From assembly GCA_036260945.1 (NCBI GenBank), contig DATALT010000002.1, positions 620,001-684,000 on the forward strand: DNA of 64,000 nucleotides. The letters are read 5' to 3'. The notes below the pieces were generated by a model that was not told where the DNA came from, did no database searches, and was given only the letters and a program-made list of their open reading frames with translations. The DNA comes from Candidatus Babeliales bacterium (GTDB taxonomy: Bacteria; Babelota; Babeliae; Babelales; JACPOV01). Position numbers and translations under genes: made by a program. Below are positions 35,428-45,832 of the stretch, piece after piece (the first letter of the stretch is position 1; each line of letters begins with the position of its first letter).

Positions 35428-37286
35428 TTTTTGGAATAACGAAAAGCACATAAAGAAATTTCATTAAGTTCTTTGTTTGATTGCATCATAATGCGCGTGG
35501 TAGCAATTTTTGTGCCATAGGAGGGCGAAAAAAAATCATCAACAAGCGTAAATGAATGAGGGAGGATAAAACGCCCAAGAGTTTTATCATGGCGATAAAA
35601 TACTAACGAATTTTGTTCCTGCACTGGTGCGATTTCTGGAGCCAGGATAAAATTCCATATCGTTGGGATTTGTTCGCCGCTTTCATCGCTCAGAGATTGC
35701 CACCAATCGGTTATGAGAATCTCATTTTCATGAACATCAATTTTTCTGTTCGCACGCAGCGGTGCATACAGATCATGAAATGTATGCAACTCATTTTTCT
35801 CACTATGAATATTTTCAGGTAAATCTAAAGTGAACAAGCGATTATCGAGTGCGACTGGTTCTTTTCCTGCGATGCCAAAAGTGTTATGCATCTGCGCTGA
35901 GCGGAATTTATTTCTCAGAAAAGCTGAAGGCGTGTAGATATAACTTCCAGGGTCGACAAAAACGGGCACGCCATCAATCGCAAGTGTAAAACTTCCTACA
36001 TCGTTATGATGATGGCCAGAAGGTTGCCGATTTTGGTAAGCATGATGCCGCAGCGTGATATGAACTCGATCCTTTTTAAAAATCGAAATGCCGAAATTTT
36101 TATAATGCATAAGAGTTTGTGCATTATTTTTTTTTAAAAGCGGCAATTGCCCGCTTACAATTTTTCCAGAATCGTTATCACCAATTTGAACTAGTTGATC
36201 TGGCACAAAACTGCACCAGTTAACAAATTCGATCATACGCTCGAATTTGCTTTTTTGTACATCTTGAATTTCGAAACCAAACAATTCAGAAACAAAAAAA
36301 ATATGATGAATAATTTCTGCAATTAATTTGTGATAACAAGTTGAACCTTCGTAATCGGTTCCTTCATCAAAAACTTGTTTATCAAATTCGCGTAAACATT
36401 CTTGGAAACACCACTCAGCTTTCTTTTGAACGGGTTTGCCAAACGGTTTAAAAAAATAACAAAGATAAAAATAACCAATCAAATCTGAAAAATAATGATT
36501 GGAAGTGCGCGAATCATATACTTCCCAATGATGCTCTAAATAATCGAAATGATCATAAAGCGAACCGATAAATTTCTGCCAAAATACGAGAGAAATAATT
36601 TTTGAATCTTTGAAATAATGAAATGCCCATATCCAATTAATTGCTCGAATAGCAACATCCATGGGGCATACCCAATTAGGCCCTAAAAGAACTGGATTAT
36701 TTTCTAGCCAATCATTGATCTGATCTTGAAATGTTTGTGCATACTTTTCATCGGGTGTTAATTCATATGCTTTTCCAATGGTGGCAAAATGCTGAAAGCG
36801 TGATAGTTCCCATGGAACTTTAATATCTTTTTTTTGTTGGTCATCTTGGCCAACATTGATAAGAATGTCTTTGTAGTAGATTAATGGAAATTCGTGATCA
36901 TCATTTTGTAAAGCGCACCGAAAATCGCTACGCCAAGGAATTTTGGTAAAACATTGTTTTCCTGATCCTAAAAGATCAAAACAATTATGAGAAAAATTGC
37001 TTGCGCAGTTTTGTAGTTCTCGAGGATCAATATCATTAATAAATATCTGAGAATCATCTAATTGAAGCTGTGCAGCTGCATGCGCAAAAAAAATTTCAAA
37101 CGATTCCGCGTAATTGTTTTTTTCTGCGATCGATTGCCATGAATGACCAAGTTCACGATTCAGCGCTTTTTTTTTCTGAGCACGCTGATAGATTTCACGC
37201 ACAACACGAGCGGCAAAAAGTTCAGCCGATTTTCTTGGCCCGAGTTTATATGCTTTCTTTACGTACCGCCTAATTTTTTCGATCAT
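35424..37286 (-). CDS. Heparinase II/III-family protein
   Basis: 620 residues. The N-terminal half is the helical toroid (WAFHYFKDSK, SNHYFSDLIGYF, YEGSTCYHKLIAE); the C-terminal half has the heparinase II/III beta domain with RQPSGHHHNDVGSFTLAIDG, VFVDPGSYIYTPS and RSAQMHNT. Family members cleave or recognise acidic polysaccharides by beta-elimination, and some act in surface-glycan gene clusters. No signal peptide is evident (basic start IEKIRRYVKKAYK). The ATG overlaps the metG stop (ATGA), so it is translationally coupled to metG, an unusual pairing. Confidence 0.8.
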   Translation of the reverse strand: MIEKIRRYVKKAYKLGPRKSAELFAARVVREIYQRAQKKKALNRELGHSWQSIAEKNNYAESFEIFFAHAAAQLQLDDSQIFINDIDPRELQNCASNFSHNCFDLLGSGKQCFTKIPWRSDFRCALQNDDHEFPLIYYKDILINVGQDDQQKKDIKVPWELSRFQHFATIGKAYELTPDEKYAQTFQDQINDWLENNPVLLGPNWVCPMDVAIRAINWIWAFHYFKDSKIISLVFWQKFIGSLYDHFDYLEHHWEVYDSRTSNHYFSDLIGYFYLCYFFKPFGKPVQKKAEWCFQECLREFDKQVFDEGTDYEGSTCYHKLIAEIIHHIFFVSELFGFEIQDVQKSKFERMIEFVNWCSFVPDQLVQIGDNDSGKIVSGQLPLLKKNNAQTLMHYKNFGISIFKKDRVHITLRHHAYQNRQPSGHHHNDVGSFTLAIDGVPVFVDPGSYIYTPSAFLRNKFRSAQMHNTFGIAGKEPVALDNRLFTLDLPENIHSEKNELHTFHDLYAPLRANRKIDVHENEILITDWWQSLSDESGEQIPTIWNFILAPEIAPVQEQNSLVFYRHDKTLGRFILPHSFTLVDDFFSPSYGTKIATTRIMMQSNKELNEISLCAFRYSKN

Positions 37287-39259
37287 GTAATTTTTGTTCC
37301 GTTCGGCACGCGATGGCCAACGGTCGCCATTATAGCTTTGCCGTTCTCATCTTTTGCAAATAGCATCATGCCATTCGACTCGAAACCAACCATTGCACGC
37401 GGCTTTAAATTAAATACAAAGATACCTTGTTTGCCAATAAGCTCATCAGGAGAAAATGATTGGCGCACACCGGATAAAATCTGGCGCGTACCCTTATCAC
37501 CAAAATCAATTTGCAGGCGATATAATTTATCAGATTTTTCAACCGTCGCGCATTCGACGACCGTTCCGACAATTAACTCAACTTTTGTAAAATCATCAAT
37601 TGCTATGTAATTCATATTATTATTCGGGGTCCCCGCAACAACGGCCTGTTTGCCGTTTTCGGGGTTATTCGCCGTTTTTTCAGCTGGTTCTTCTTTCACA
37701 ATAATCTCCGGTTTTTCAAATAAACTTTTCGTGGATGGTTGCAATATAAAGGTATGATTCCAACGGCTTGTTTTTAACTGCTCAACAATATTATGCTGTG
37801 GTGCTAATTGCCATTGAACGCTGAGCGCATTTAAAAGTTCTTCCATTTTTTTTGGCATCACCGGCCACAGCAAAAGAGCGATTGTATGCAAACTATGGCA
37901 CGTTGCAGAGATTACTTGCTCAAATAATTTAGGATCTTTTTTTGCTAATTTCCACGGTTCATTTGCATGGAAATAACTATTTACTTGGTTGATAAAGCGC
38001 CACAAACGGCCCAGCGCAATATGCATCATATATTCGTTCATTTGCTGCGAATATTCTTCAATCATATCCCAGCAATCGTTGCGCAGCGCAAGCGCCTGTT
38101 CGGCAAGCACTTCGTGCGGGCCAACTTCCGTTAATTGATATTTGTGTGCAAGAACAATAACGCGATTGAGTAAATTTCCTAAATCGTTTGCAAGTTCACT
38201 TCCGATTGCTTTTTCCAAATCTTCAATATGAAAGGGAGAATCTTGCGTTACCGCCAGATGGCGCATCAAATAGTAGCGCACCTGATCAGCACCATATTTT
38301 TGATAAAGCACTTGAGGATCGACCACATTGCCAAGCGATTTGGACATTTTTTGGTCACCAACTTTTATCCATCCGTGCACGAGCAACGTTTTTGGCAGTT
38401 GCAAACCGCTTGCCATCAAGAATGCTGGCCAATAAACTGCATGAAAACGAATGATATCTTTTCCCATCACTTGAAGATCTGCAGGCCACCATTGATTAAA
38501 TTGTTCTTCACGCTGTTCTCCTTGGCCCCATCCGATAGCGGTTATATAATTATTAAGTGCATCGGCCCACACGTAGACAACATGTTTTTCATCATCCGGA
38601 AATGGAATACCCCATTTAACGGTGGTGCGCGAAATACTCAGATCTTTTAAACCAGATTGCACAAAACTAATAACTTCGTTTAAACGTTCTTTGGGCGTAA
38701 TAAAATGGGGATGCGATTTATAGAATTGAAGCAACGTTTCTTGATAGGCGGATAGTTTAAAAAAGTAACTTTCTTCAGAAATATAATTTGTTTCCCTGCC
38801 GCATGATGGGCACAGCGGAGCTCCTGTATGAACTTCGTCCTCTTTTTCGGTCACGAATGCTTCATCCGAAGTGCAATACCAACCGGTATAAACCGATTTA
38901 TAAATATCACCTTGATCGCGTAGTTTGCGTATCCATTTTTGCACGGCGAGAATATGATTATGATCGGTGGTGCGTACAAAATAATCGTACCCTATCTCAT
39001 ATTCATTCCACACGGTTTTATACGCAGGAACAAAATGATCGACGAACGTTTTAGGATCTTTACCAGCCGATTCAGCAGCTTGTGCGATTTTTTGCCCATG
39101 CTCGTCGGTGCCGGTTAAAAAAAATGTTTTTTTACCTTGCAGTTTTTGCCAACGCGCAGCGACATCGGCAATCAAGGTAGAATAAAGCGAGCCCAAGTGA
39201 GGCTTTGCAGTAACATAATAAATGGGGGTAGTAACATAAAAATGATCGCGATGCGCCAT
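37283..39259 (-). CDS. metG: Methionyl-tRNA synthetase
   Basis: 658 residues. Class I motifs HLGS (residues 21-24, the HIGH equivalent) and KMSKS (304-308), zinc-type cysteines at C129 and CPSC (150-153), an anticodon-binding helical domain and a C-terminal tRNA-binding domain (FTKVELIVGTVVECATVEKSDKL in summary), separated by a Glu/Asn-rich linker. Charges tRNA-Met and initiator tRNA. Confidence 0.96.
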   Translation of the reverse strand: MAHRDHFYVTTPIYYVTAKPHLGSLYSTLIADVAARWQKLQGKKTFFLTGTDEHGQKIAQAAESAGKDPKTFVDHFVPAYKTVWNEYEIGYDYFVRTTDHNHILAVQKWIRKLRDQGDIYKSVYTGWYCTSDEAFVTEKEDEVHTGAPLCPSCGRETNYISEESYFFKLSAYQETLLQFYKSHPHFITPKERLNEVISFVQSGLKDLSISRTTVKWGIPFPDDEKHVVYVWADALNNYITAIGWGQGEQREEQFNQWWPADLQVMGKDIIRFHAVYWPAFLMASGLQLPKTLLVHGWIKVGDQKMSKSLGNVVDPQVLYQKYGADQVRYYLMRHLAVTQDSPFHIEDLEKAIGSELANDLGNLLNRVIVLAHKYQLTEVGPHEVLAEQALALRNDCWDMIEEYSQQMNEYMMHIALGRLWRFINQVNSYFHANEPWKLAKKDPKLFEQVISATCHSLHTIALLLWPVMPKKMEELLNALSVQWQLAPQHNIVEQLKTSRWNHTFILQPSTKSLFEKPEIIVKEEPAEKTANNPENGKQAVVAGTPNNNMNYIAIDDFTKVELIVGTVVECATVEKSDKLYRLQIDFGDKGTRQILSGVRQSFSPDELIGKQGIFVFNLKPRAMVGFESNGMMLFAKDENGKAIMATVGHRVPNGTKIT

Positions 39260-39336
39260 GAGAAAACACCTAATAACAAAAGTATTCTTTTTATGATCAT
39301 CGTAATGGAAAAAGAATATTTAGGCAAAAAGACAAA

Positions 39337-39358
39337 CCCCGCGACTTTCATCGCGGGG
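39337..39358. repeat. GC-rich hairpin upstream of metG
   Basis: CCCCGCGA (39337-39344) and TCGCGGGG (39351-39358) pair perfectly with a six-base loop, between metG and the next minus-strand gene end. No T run on either side. Confidence 0.5.
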
Positions 39359-39379
39359 CACCGTTGTCGTTATTGTGGT

Positions 39380-39414
39380 CCAAAAAACCAAGGGCTGAAA
39401 AGCCCGTTTTTTGG
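39380..39414. terminator. Bidirectional terminator after the barrel gene at 39417
   Basis: GGGCT (39392-39396) and AGCCC (39401-39405) with loop GAAA, flanked by A6 and T6 runs that extend the palindrome. On the minus strand it lies directly after the stop of the barrel gene. Confidence 0.8.
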
Positions 39415-39416
39415 GT

Positions 39417-41147
39417 TTAAAAGTAAATCATCATACCAAGGTACCAATCGGTATCCTTCATAGAGTTTTTTCCAGCAAACGTATGCATCCAACCACCAAA
39501 GATTTCTGCATAATCACTTTGATGGAAAATCTCAACGCGAGCTCGATGAGCAACAACACTTGTACGATTTTCTGCAACCGCTGGATCGAGCAATGCTGGA
39601 TTACCAAGGAAATCAATAAGCTGGCCGATGGCAAAATTAACATGATCATGGCCTTTTACGTATACTTGATAACCAAGATCAAGCCCAACACGCGGATTGC
39701 AAACTGGCAGGAAGGTAAAATCTACATCGCCAACAAAATATTGCCATGAAATATCGGCATCAACGGTAGGCCCGAGACCTTTAACAGTTGATCCTTTAAA
39801 TGTAGCAGCAATCGCCTCGCGAGAAGGGGCAACATAATAATAGCGACCATCACCTTTAATATGAAGCCAATCAAGCCCTTCCCATCCTGCAATAAAACCA
39901 AGATATGGTTCCCAATGCCCATTATTTCCAGTTGGTTGTTGGAGAAGCAATTTTGGATTTTTAATTTTTTTGCCCGTTGGCGCACGTACGCCTAACAAAC
40001 CTTCTGCAAAGAAGTCGCACCAGTAACGCTGGAAATAAAGCTCAAGGTTAAGGTCGCCGGGACCCGTTGTTTGTTGTGTATTAAAATCAAAACCAAACCC
40101 TTGGAAGAATTGTAGCGCTGAACTATTTGGTAAACCTTTAATAATTGCTTTTATCGCGGTTTGAATATTTCTCGCATCATCAGCAATATCAAAAACGCCA
40201 CCAGTCACCGCAGCAGTAGGTAGTACCCACAAACGTCTTTGATTCGCAAGATTAGCACCAAGAGGAGCATAATTAATACCATTATCAAAATGAGCACGCG
40301 AATTGGTTGCCAATCCTGAACCATCAGCTGCAAGATTCGGCAACCCGGCAGCCACAGCTTTATTAATAGTAAAAGGAGCAGTTGGAACAGTACCCACATC
40401 TTTTGCTATAACGTTTACTGGGTAGGGAACCATATTAATTTGCGTAACATTATTCTGGTTCATGAGAATTGGTTGCTGGAATTTAATAAGGGGCTCTTGG
40501 GGGGCATTTGCCGTTAAGCGCAAACTTGCTAAGAAATCCAAACGATACGCAAAAGCATCTTCTATTACCTGCACTAGAGGGGAAATACCTCCTTCTGAAA
40601 GCACTTGCTCACGTTCCATTCGACACACTTTATCAAGTGAACCGTCTTCTAAATCTGCACAGCAACTATCAAGTTCCATTTCAATGTCGCGATATGGAAT
40701 AGTAGCGCGTAATCCAATGTGCCATTCATTATCACATCCACAAACGGTATCGACCGTTATGCCAAAAAACGCGCCTCGCTCGTTATAAGAAATACGAGGG
40801 CTGATTGTTGAAAATTGCAGGAAGGGATTTAAAGGGTCAATCTCACCAGCTGGGAAAGCATTAATACCTAGAAAATCTTCAAGTCCAAAAAAAGCAGCAT
40901 CAAGATTTTCTGTTTTAGTTGTTTCGCTATTGCGAAACATATTTTGTGCTGATCGATAATAAGCTGCGCCCCAAGTATCTATATTCCAGCAGCTCTCCAT
41001 ATCTTTAGGACGAGGCTGTGGATAATGCCAGTATCCCCACCATAATGGCAAAGGATTTCTAATTTCCCGCGCACCAATCTCCGCAAATACTGACATTCCA
41101 ATAAGCACCCCCACTAGGAGGTGCTTTGTCATCTGGTTTCTCTTCAT
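39417..41147 (-). CDS. Outer-membrane beta-barrel protein, porin-like
   Basis: 576 residues. Signal peptide (HLLVGVLIGMSVFAEIGA), then alternating amphipathic strands rich in aromatic residues and ending in Tyr-Phe (MMIYF), the C-terminal Phe expected of BAM substrates. Several cysteine pairs (CGCDNEW, DSCCADLED) suggest disulfides. Inserted loops are rich in Asn and Pro. No named family; overall build is like the barrel at 58053. GGAGTAGA precedes the ATG. Lies immediately downstream of the giant exported protein gene. Confidence 0.65.
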   Translation of the reverse strand: MKRNQMTKHLLVGVLIGMSVFAEIGAREIRNPLPLWWGYWHYPQPRPKDMESCWNIDTWGAAYYRSAQNMFRNSETTKTENLDAAFFGLEDFLGINAFPAGEIDPLNPFLQFSTISPRISYNERGAFFGITVDTVCGCDNEWHIGLRATIPYRDIEMELDSCCADLEDGSLDKVCRMEREQVLSEGGISPLVQVIEDAFAYRLDFLASLRLTANAPQEPLIKFQQPILMNQNNVTQINMVPYPVNVIAKDVGTVPTAPFTINKAVAAGLPNLAADGSGLATNSRAHFDNGINYAPLGANLANQRRLWVLPTAAVTGGVFDIADDARNIQTAIKAIIKGLPNSSALQFFQGFGFDFNTQQTTGPGDLNLELYFQRYWCDFFAEGLLGVRAPTGKKIKNPKLLLQQPTGNNGHWEPYLGFIAGWEGLDWLHIKGDGRYYYVAPSREAIAATFKGSTVKGLGPTVDADISWQYFVGDVDFTFLPVCNPRVGLDLGYQVYVKGHDHVNFAIGQLIDFLGNPALLDPAVAENRTSVVAHRARVEIFHQSDYAEIFGGWMHTFAGKNSMKDTDWYLGMMIYF

Positions 41148-41199
41148 TCTACTCCTTTAAACATATAATCATCTAACCTTGTAACTTTAAACAGCGTCA

Positions 41200-44100
41200 T
41201 TACGATCCACGTATTTCTGTGACTATGTTTATATCACTTGTCGCATCATCAACGTTCAGGTGGACAGCGCCACGATTAACTGAATATTCATAGCCCCTTG
41301 GATCTGCAGAAGTACCGCCTAAAACGCGCGTATATGGTGTACGGTTGATAACATTATTATGAACATACGCAACAGTAAATACATTGAGATTCGTCATTGC
41401 ACAGTTTGCTTTGGGCGACGCATATGAATCTATTTCTCTTGTTGCCAAATAGGTATACAAGGCTAACGGAGTAACTGCTGTAGGTTGCGGAGGCTGAGTA
41501 GCATCATTCAGAATATCTTTTGATGAGAACATACCAACCGTTAAACTGCTGTTCACGACGCCGTTGAATGTGGTCACTGTCGGATTTAATGTGACACCTA
41601 AACTTGGCCCGCGAAGGATCGTGCGCAGATCGTTCATGAATGGTTCAGCTGGTGAATCAAATGATCCTGAACGTTTAGGAGCATATGCATCAAAGAGCGC
41701 TCGTCCTGTTTTGAAGAATTCTTGATCTGTTGAAATCGTTTCACCTTGCATCAAGATTTCCATCAACTTAGCGATAATTGGCCTCATTTGATCGACAGGA
41801 ACGAGGAAGGAATCTGCCTGAGAGGTCATCAACTTATCAAAGAACTCACCCGCTTTGCCCGTAAATGCATTGCTAAATTGAATTCTTTCCTCAACGCCTA
41901 AACAATTCTGCATAAGAATCATATTAGCGCCACCTTGAATATTTGAAACAACAGGATCGAAGTTAAAGGTGTAAGAGTCAGCAGGCCCAATTGCTAGGAG
42001 CGATGCAAGATTGAAGTTTCCTGAGAATATTTGGCGATGGCGGAAAATACCTTCTTGAATGTTTATGCTTACGTTACCAACGTTTGCTAAACAACCAACC
42101 ACCCAATTATTTGGGAAGGTGCTCGTTTTATCTACGATGCCAACGCCAAGACCAAAGAACCCCTGACGATTGATTTGAAATAATGAGCCGTTGCCATTAA
42201 TGGTTAAACCAAAATTAACCGAAGCTCCTGGCGTGACAAGCGTATTGCCGACTTGGAAAGCACCACCTTCAAGACTATCGTTACCTATTTCAAATCGCGC
42301 TCGATCTTGTAGAATTAGATTAATGTTTGTGAAGTTCGTACATGTTGGATCTGTTTCAACACCAAAGAACGTATCGTTTGGCACAACAAAACTTGATGCA
42401 TCGTTCATCACGATCGTACCATTACCAATTAATTTCACACGAATTGAATCAAGATCTGAAACTGATAATCCCGCTTCAAGGCCTACGTTAAATACGCGTT
42501 CAAGAGCAAGCGACGAGTTATCATTGAAAACGACGGTACCGCCGCCAAGAATCATGCGAGCACCAGGTTCAAATACTAAGCTTAAATTACCTGCAAATTC
42601 GATATTTTGCGTAGGAAGAGTGAATTGTGAAAGATCAAGTACACCAGTATTAAGTACTCGAATCTCTTTAGGATCCTGAGAATGGAAGCGTAATGTTTGC
42701 GGAGATCCGATACCAAAATTTGGACCTGGCATAATATGGCATACGTTATTAATTATAACATCTTCATTAATCTCAAAGGTGCCACTGCCATTAGCGCATA
42801 GTTGCACGCCGTTAATACCAAGAACAATTTGTGCAGAATCGGAATCAAGATTGCGGTGCACCGTGTTCAATCCAACAACACCCTCGTTTTGCACTACGAT
42901 GAATGCAACGGGAGCTTCTGCCGTATTGCAACCAAGCAAGAACACCAATTCACGAATATTGCCACCATCGCATAGTAAATGCGCTTGATCACCAATGCGT
43001 GAACGTTTGATTTGGAACTGATCAACAGTACCTTGTACCGTCGGCAGCGATTGTAAGTTTGCAGCGGTTACCGGTGGGCAGAAACATGCACTTGGCGTAA
43101 ATACTGGTTCATACGGAACGAAGCTTGGTGTACCGGTATAATCCTTAGTGACAGCACCCCAATCCATCGTGAAATCTGATAAGAATTGGCCTGCTGGAAT
43201 TAAGATCGGAGAGTTTGGCGGTGTTAAATTAATATTCCATTGCGTAATACCAACGCGATTACGGAAATTCACTTGATTTTCTGGAAGATCAATCACGCCG
43301 TTTCTGCTACGAACAACCATCGTTGAGAAGTTTGCTATAGCCAAACGGTTGATAGTAATTGTTCCATTTGCATCGACAAATATTCCGCCCTGGCCTGTTG
43401 TACCGCTTGTTTCAGGAAGACCAAGAGATCCGCCATGGGTTTCAAATGATAAATAATCACCAACAATAACGAGCGAAGGAGTCGTTACCAACGCAAACGG
43501 AATTCCTTGCGTACTTGTTCCCACTGCCCCGTCGGTACCGATTGAAATATTACTATTGTTGCCCAAGAAAATAGTGTGAACAGAGAATTGACCAGTTATG
43601 TTTCCCGTAATTCCTTGCGTAATGCATGATGAATTGTAGCTGACATCTAGAAGCAATTTGTGAAGACTTGCAACCGCTTGTGCGTTTTCTTGAAATATAT
43701 CAAGATGCGCATCTTTATCAATTAATTGCCCAGCTGCTGATAGAGATCCTAAATTGGTTCCCAAGATTACATAACGACCGTAGGCATTATCAATTGCACG
43801 ACCGTTTGCATAAAACAGGAATTCACTTACGTTGCCACCCGGATTTATCGGATCGTTTGGCACACGAATATCAACGCCAGTAAATCCTGCGCTCGTGTTG
43901 AAACGAATGAACGCATCATATAATGCAATTGTTGGACGCTGTTGGCCAACTGGATTGCAAAGAACGAATGTTTCACCACCAATGTAGGTTGGTTCAGAAT
44001 TTAAATCGCAACGTCCTAAATTATCTCGCTCAAGAACGATATGATTAACATCAGTATGCATAATCGATGCATTCCCAATGTTCATACGGTTATTAATAAT

Positions 44101-45681
44101 CCATCCAGCACTATTATAATGCTGGTATGAACCATCTGCGTTCAGAGCAAAAGTGCGCATTGGAAATTGCGTCTCAGTCCCCTCTACAAATACGGGGCAT
44201 CCAGATTTCGTAACCGCTAATGAAAGAACGTTTAAGCCGTTATTTCCAAGCGGGTCCCCATTCGCATTCAACAAGCCTTCAACGTCAAAGACTAAATTAC
44301 CGACTCCGGGTGTTCTTTCAAGCGGATCGATCGTAAACGAAAGTACGAGCGAACCACCGACTGACACGAACTCAGTATAGCTACCAAGATTATCGCAACC
44401 AGATCTGAAATAGATTGCAGAAGAACCGTCCATTTTGATCAGCGCAGGGATTGCGTTTGCGTTCTGGAAACCATCAACAATAAACGCTGATGGATTGCGG
44501 AACTTGATAAAATCTTCAGGACCAGATGCTTCGCCATTCAATATGGCCGTCTGAATTAATGGCTGAAGATTATTAAAAGGTGTGAATACTTGAGGAACTG
44601 CGTTCGTTGTTGTACCTATATAATTTAAATAGGTAATATTTTGCAATTCAAGTTCAGCGTTTGCACCAAGAATGAATCCTGTTTGAGTACCGGTTACTAA
44701 AAATTGTCCATCGCAGAACGGATCCTGTACATAATTAGTCAAGATGTTATTTTGGTTGATCACCGTTAAACAAGCCGGCGTTCCAGCACCACTATTTGCA
44801 TTCTGTATAATAAAATGTGCATTGCCACCAGCAGGAACTGCTAGATTTATATCCGATATGAGAATGTTTGGATTATTCAACCCACCTATTGCAGTCAGTT
44901 GATGGCCCATGATATCAACGTTAGCACCATTGAGCAAACGAAGTATCATTAATCCAGAACCTGTATTAGATGGATCAAATTTGATAAGCGATGTTTCTGT
45001 TGCACCACCTGCAGCGATTGGCGTTACTGCCATATAGCTCATAATTGAGCGTGGTCCAACTTGAACTTCAACATTACCAGCAAGATCTACCGCACCTAAT
45101 GAACCAAGTGGTTGGAATCTGCTAAAGAGAACTGTAGGGCTCGCACCATTTTGCATCGCAACAAAGAATTTCGTTCCACCACTTGTTGGAATCGAACTGA
45201 ATGCAACGTGCTTGGTTCCTTCTATAAAGAAGTTAACAGTACCACCGCCTGAAACAGTCACCAATAGGTCAAGGAGTGTTGCTCCGTTTGCTGTTCCTCT
45301 AAAAAGAAGATCATTTGTTAAAGAGAAGGTAATTGAGTGCCCAGTTGCTGCATAAAGATACAAACGAGCTGGATTGGTTGGAACACCATCCGAACGATTT
45401 CCTGAACCGGTAATAACAGCATCACCATTCGTTACAGTAATAGAGATATCGCACGTAATAGCTTGAACATGAATACCATTAACCAGTGCGTTGGTTCCAA
45501 TAACATCAATATTTTGATCGGTCACGTCGGAAGTGACACCTGCGCTAAATCCGCCAGGTCCGTCACTCAGATTATGCCAATTGACTGTTGTGGCGCATGG
45601 CGCGGCAACTAATGTCTTTGATATAAAAATTAATGCAACGATTAATAATCTTTTTGCCAAATAATTGGCAGAATTCTTCAT
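41200..45681 (-). CDS. 1493-residue exported protein, beta-rich
   Basis: Signal peptide (LLIVALIFISKTLVAA), then long Gly/Asn/Ser/Thr-rich sequence with many short beta strands and repeated motifs such as NGDAVITGSGN and NNSNISIGTDG, suggesting a beta-helix-like stalk similar to autotransporter passengers. The C-terminus (INIVTEIRGS) has no Phe-terminated barrel signature, so it is not a classical type V autotransporter. Residues 1250-1400 are more helical and charged. No domain recognised. AGGAG precedes the ATG. It lies upstream of the barrel gene on the same strand, so a partner relationship is plausible but unproven. Confidence 0.6.
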   Translation of the reverse strand: MKNSANYLAKRLLIVALIFISKTLVAAPCATTVNWHNLSDGPGGFSAGVTSDVTDQNIDVIGTNALVNGIHVQAITCDISITVTNGDAVITGSGNRSDGVPTNPARLYLYAATGHSITFSLTNDLLFRGTANGATLLDLLVTVSGGGTVNFFIEGTKHVAFSSIPTSGGTKFFVAMQNGASPTVLFSRFQPLGSLGAVDLAGNVEVQVGPRSIMSYMAVTPIAAGGATETSLIKFDPSNTGSGLMILRLLNGANVDIMGHQLTAIGGLNNPNILISDINLAVPAGGNAHFIIQNANSGAGTPACLTVINQNNILTNYVQDPFCDGQFLVTGTQTGFILGANAELELQNITYLNYIGTTTNAVPQVFTPFNNLQPLIQTAILNGEASGPEDFIKFRNPSAFIVDGFQNANAIPALIKMDGSSAIYFRSGCDNLGSYTEFVSVGGSLVLSFTIDPLERTPGVGNLVFDVEGLLNANGDPLGNNGLNVLSLAVTKSGCPVFVEGTETQFPMRTFALNADGSYQHYNSAGWIINNRMNIGNASIMHTDVNHIVLERDNLGRCDLNSEPTYIGGETFVLCNPVGQQRPTIALYDAFIRFNTSAGFTGVDIRVPNDPINPGGNVSEFLFYANGRAIDNAYGRYVILGTNLGSLSAAGQLIDKDAHLDIFQENAQAVASLHKLLLDVSYNSSCITQGITGNITGQFSVHTIFLGNNSNISIGTDGAVGTSTQGIPFALVTTPSLVIVGDYLSFETHGGSLGLPETSGTTGQGGIFVDANGTITINRLAIANFSTMVVRSRNGVIDLPENQVNFRNRVGITQWNINLTPPNSPILIPAGQFLSDFTMDWGAVTKDYTGTPSFVPYEPVFTPSACFCPPVTAANLQSLPTVQGTVDQFQIKRSRIGDQAHLLCDGGNIRELVFLLGCNTAEAPVAFIVVQNEGVVGLNTVHRNLDSDSAQIVLGINGVQLCANGSGTFEINEDVIINNVCHIMPGPNFGIGSPQTLRFHSQDPKEIRVLNTGVLDLSQFTLPTQNIEFAGNLSLVFEPGARMILGGGTVVFNDNSSLALERVFNVGLEAGLSVSDLDSIRVKLIGNGTIVMNDASSFVVPNDTFFGVETDPTCTNFTNINLILQDRARFEIGNDSLEGGAFQVGNTLVTPGASVNFGLTINGNGSLFQINRQGFFGLGVGIVDKTSTFPNNWVVGCLANVGNVSINIQEGIFRHRQIFSGNFNLASLLAIGPADSYTFNFDPVVSNIQGGANMILMQNCLGVEERIQFSNAFTGKAGEFFDKLMTSQADSFLVPVDQMRPIIAKLMEILMQGETISTDQEFFKTGRALFDAYAPKRSGSFDSPAEPFMNDLRTILRGPSLGVTLNPTVTTFNGVVNSSLTVGMFSSKDILNDATQPPQPTAVTPLALYTYLATREIDSYASPKANCAMTNLNVFTVAYVHNNVINRTPYTRVLGGTSADPRGYEYSVNRGAVHLNVDDATSDINIVTEIRGS

Positions 45682-45832
45682 AACTCCTCGCCTTTTTTTA
45701 AAATACTACTACTTTTCTTATTCTGAAAATACAATCAATCTTCTAACATACTACTAAAAAAAATAGCTATAATTTTGAATTTTTTATTAGTTGAGTTGAA
45801 TAAAACATTTTTTGGAAGTAAACGCTAGTAAA

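Noticed and set aside
42191-42679. 162-residue plus-strand frame inside the giant exported gene
   Set aside because: Composition mirrors the opposite strand; no signal or domain.
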